7,553 bases of DNA from Desulfobacterales bacterium (GTDB taxonomy: Bacteria > Desulfobacterota > Dissulfuribacteria > Dissulfuribacterales > JAMONC01). The translations under genes and the position numbers were made by a program. Below the pieces are notes generated by a model that saw only the letters and a list, made by a program, of their open reading frames with translations, was not told the DNA's origin and made no database searches. The DNA lies in assembly GCA_027066725.1 (NCBI GenBank), contig JAMONC010000304.1, positions 1-7,553 on the forward strand, in the 5' to 3' direction. Of this stretch, positions 6,101-7,553 are shown piece after piece. Numbering within the stretch: position 1 is the first letter of the stretch; each line of letters begins with the position of its first letter.

Positions 6101-6797
6101 TAAGAAGAAAAAAAGAGATAGTATGGGATATGAGACTATGTTAGAAAAAAGGTTATTAGTTCTTAAAAAGCAGTTTTGCGATGAGGCAAGCTTTGTTCAA
6201 GATATGCTTGAAGTAAGTATTAGAGCCCTTTTTAAAAAGGATTCAGCTGCCCTTTTGAAAATAATTAAACATGATGAACCCATTGTTAATAATTTAGATA
6301 TAGAAATAGAAAAGCAGTGTACGCAAATAATAGCTCTTTATCAACCAGAAGCAAAAAATTTAAGATTAGTACTTATGGTTTTAAAAGCTAACTATGATCT
6401 TGAGCGTATTGCAGATCATGCAGTAAATATTGCTCAGAGTGCTTTAGCTATACTTGAATATGATATTGGTATGGTTCAAGATATAGTTCATACAACCGCA
6501 GAGTGTAGTTTGGGTATGTTAAAAGATGCTCTTCATGCCTTTATAAATGAAGAAGATTTATTGGCTCAAAAAGTCTTAGCAAGGGATGATGTTGTTGATA
6601 ATTTAAGAGATAAATGTGTAAAGACTTTAGGAGAACTTTTGAAGCAAAACCCAGGAAGTAATATTTTATTTGCACATATATTAAGAATTGTGAGATCTCT
6701 TGAGAGAGTTGCAGACCTTTCAACAAATATTGCGGAATATACTTTATTTGTACTAAAGGGTACAATAGTTAAACATGGCAAAGATGAGCAATTATAG
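6084..6797 (+). CDS. phoU: Phosphate transport/signalling regulator PhoU
   Basis: PhoU is a helical cytoplasmic protein that connects the Pst transporter with the PhoR kinase and represses the Pho response when phosphate is plentiful. Two three-helix PhoU repeats are visible, each ending in the conserved metal-binding E-x3-D motif: DLERIADHAVNIA (105-117) and SLERVADLSTNIAE (205-218). YQPEAKNLRLVL (86-97) is also typical. The start is uncertain. GTG 6084 has AGAGGA at 6070-6075 with eight-base spacing and overlaps pstB by 17 bases, giving 237 residues with a basic stretch NKKKKR. ATG 6123 gives 224 residues and a start (MGYETML) more like other PhoU proteins, but has only a weak ribosome binding site. 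The gene sits between pstB and phoB, the standard context. Confidence 0.95.
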   Translation: MESLVNKKKKRDSMGYETMLEKRLLVLKKQFCDEASFVQDMLEVSIRALFKKDSAALLKIIKHDEPIVNNLDIEIEKQCTQIIALYQPEAKNLRLVLMVLKANYDLERIADHAVNIAQSALAILEYDIGMVQDIVHTTAECSLGMLKDALHAFINEEDLLAQKVLARDDVVDNLRDKCVKTLGELLKQNPGSNILFAHILRIVRSLERVADLSTNIAEYTLFVLKGTIVKHGKDEQL

Positions 6798-6833
6798 TTA
6801 ATTAATAAACTTGATTATTTCAGGATAAATTTT

Positions 6834-7517
6834 ATGGGAAATAAAAAGATTTTTGTATTAGATGATGAACCTGATATATGTGAGCTTGTTTGTTTACATC
6901 TTAAAAAGAATGGATTTTTATCACAGTACTTTTTGTCTGCTTCTGATTTTTTTGATGCTATAGAGTCTAATTTGCCAGATTTAATAATACTTGATCTAAT
7001 GTTACCTGATATAGATGGATTAGAGATATGTCGTAGATTAAAAACCGATGAACAAAGGGCTAATATACCAATTATAATGTTAACTGCTAAAAGTGATGAG
7101 ATGGATAGAATTATTGGCCTTGAGTTAGGAGCAGATGATTATGTGACAAAACCTTTTTCTCCTAGAGAGCTAGTTGCTCGTGTAAAGGCTGTTTTAAGAC
7201 GTAGTGAAAAAGAAACAGAGAAGTCTTATATAACTATTGGTAAATTACGTATAGATCCTAATTGTTATGAAGTATTAGTTGAAGATAAAAAGATTGATTT
7301 AACACCTACAGAGTTTAAGATATTACTGATCTTAGCAAAACGTCCTGGTTGGGTATTTTCTAGAGATCAACTACTTGAGTCCTTATGGGGAAGTCAAAAA
7401 GCTGTTATAGATAGAACTATTGATGTACATATCAAAAATTTAAGAGAAAAGTTAGGTGTTTCTGGAAACATTATTAAAAGCGTTAGAGGAGTTGGTTACA
7501 AATTAGAAAAAATGTGA
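6834..7517 (+). CDS. phoB: Phosphate regulon response regulator PhoB
   Basis: PhoB is an OmpR-family response regulator that, once phosphorylated by PhoR, binds Pho boxes. The 227-residue product has a receiver domain (about 4-122) with acidic pocket DDE (10-12), phosphoacceptor Asp 54 in LDLMLPDIDG, Thr 84 and Lys 106 in TKPFSPRE. A winged-helix DNA-binding domain (about 133-225) follows, with LTPTEFKILLILA (156-168), the recognition helix VIDRTIDVHIKNLREKLG (191-208) and the wing SVRGVGYKL (216-224). These features are typical of PhoB but shared with other OmpR-family members; the assignment rests on position directly behind pstSCAB-phoU. Start ATG 6834 has AGGA (6822-6825) with eight-base spacing, 36 bases after phoU, with no terminator between. 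It likely regulates this operon through the candidate Pho box before pstS. Confidence 0.93.
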   Translation: MGNKKIFVLDDEPDICELVCLHLKKNGFLSQYFLSASDFFDAIESNLPDLIILDLMLPDIDGLEICRRLKTDEQRANIPIIMLTAKSDEMDRIIGLELGADDYVTKPFSPRELVARVKAVLRRSEKETEKSYITIGKLRIDPNCYEVLVEDKKIDLTPTEFKILLILAKRPGWVFSRDQLLESLWGSQKAVIDRTIDVHIKNLREKLGVSGNIIKSVRGVGYKLEKM

Positions 7518-7553
7518 AATTACAACTAACTTATAAAAAAGTTTTTTTAAGAT
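7514..7553 (+). CDS. phoR: Probable start of sensor histidine kinase PhoR (3' end outside window)
   Basis: GTG at 7514 overlaps the phoB stop codon in a GTGA arrangement, the usual four-base overlap of coupled two-component genes. Its frame stays open to the window end, giving only MKLQLTYKKVFLR. A short, basic start of this kind, running into what should be a membrane helix, is common in PhoR-like kinases. No kinase motif is in the window, so the identity rests on position after phoB. The A- and T-runs here could also be read as a weak terminator, but the frame and overlap favour a gene. Confidence 0.5.
   Translation, partial: MKLQLTYKKVFLR

Noticed and set aside
6541..6781. Two overlapping minus-strand open frames within phoU
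   Set aside because: Two different frames open over the same conserved gene reflect composition, not coding; neither has a ribosome binding site.
7529..7550. Terminator after phoB (CTTATAAAAAAG with a following T-run)
   Set aside because: The pairing is imperfect and all A-T, and the same bases are better explained as the first codons of a gene that overlaps the phoB stop.

Overview
The window is AT-rich bacterial DNA, densely packed with genes that all lie on the + strand. It is dominated by a phosphate-starvation (Pho) operon in the order pstS, outer-membrane porin, pstC, pstA, pstB, phoU, phoB, and the first codons of a probable phoR. A beta-barrel porin with a signal peptide and a C-terminal Phe points to a Gram-negative host. 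Low G+C, heavy AGA/AGG use for Arg, and a porin inside the pst operon suggest a low-G+C diderm such as a Desulfobacterota, Thermodesulfobacteria or Aquificota-type lineage. That placement is inference; no marker gene here fixes the taxon.

Layout. Positions 1-406 hold the C-terminal part of an ABC ATPase, followed at 423-1169 by its partner permease of the SsuC/TauC/ThiX type. These two end an upstream transport operon whose substrate cannot be read from the window. The 105-base gap before pstS (1170-1274) carries four TTWACW-like repeats at exact 11-base spacing, a good candidate Pho box, followed by a TATAAC -10 candidate and a strong ribosome binding site. pstS (1275-2321) and a phosphate-selective-type porin (2344-3429) come next. 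The 88-base gap before pstC (3430-3517) contains a long hairpin (arms 3450-3463 and 3487-3500). Then pstC, pstA, pstB and phoU follow with tiny gaps or overlaps, then phoB, and a GTG that overlaps the phoB stop and begins a phoR-like reading frame cut by the window end.

How the genes work together. The porin would admit phosphate across the outer membrane, PstS would bind it in the periplasm, PstC/PstA would form the inner-membrane channel, and PstB would supply ATP hydrolysis. PhoU would link transporter state to the sensor kinase (PhoR), which phosphorylates PhoB; PhoB would then bind the Pho box and drive the whole unit, including its own gene. The intergenic hairpin is well placed to make pstS and porin mRNA more abundant than the membrane and regulatory genes downstream.

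I found no RNA gene, CRISPR array, insertion sequence or clearly undescribed system. The points most worth a second look are the Pho box, the hairpin region before pstC (which also contains a signal-peptide-like mini-ORF), and the divergent ABC pair at the left edge.
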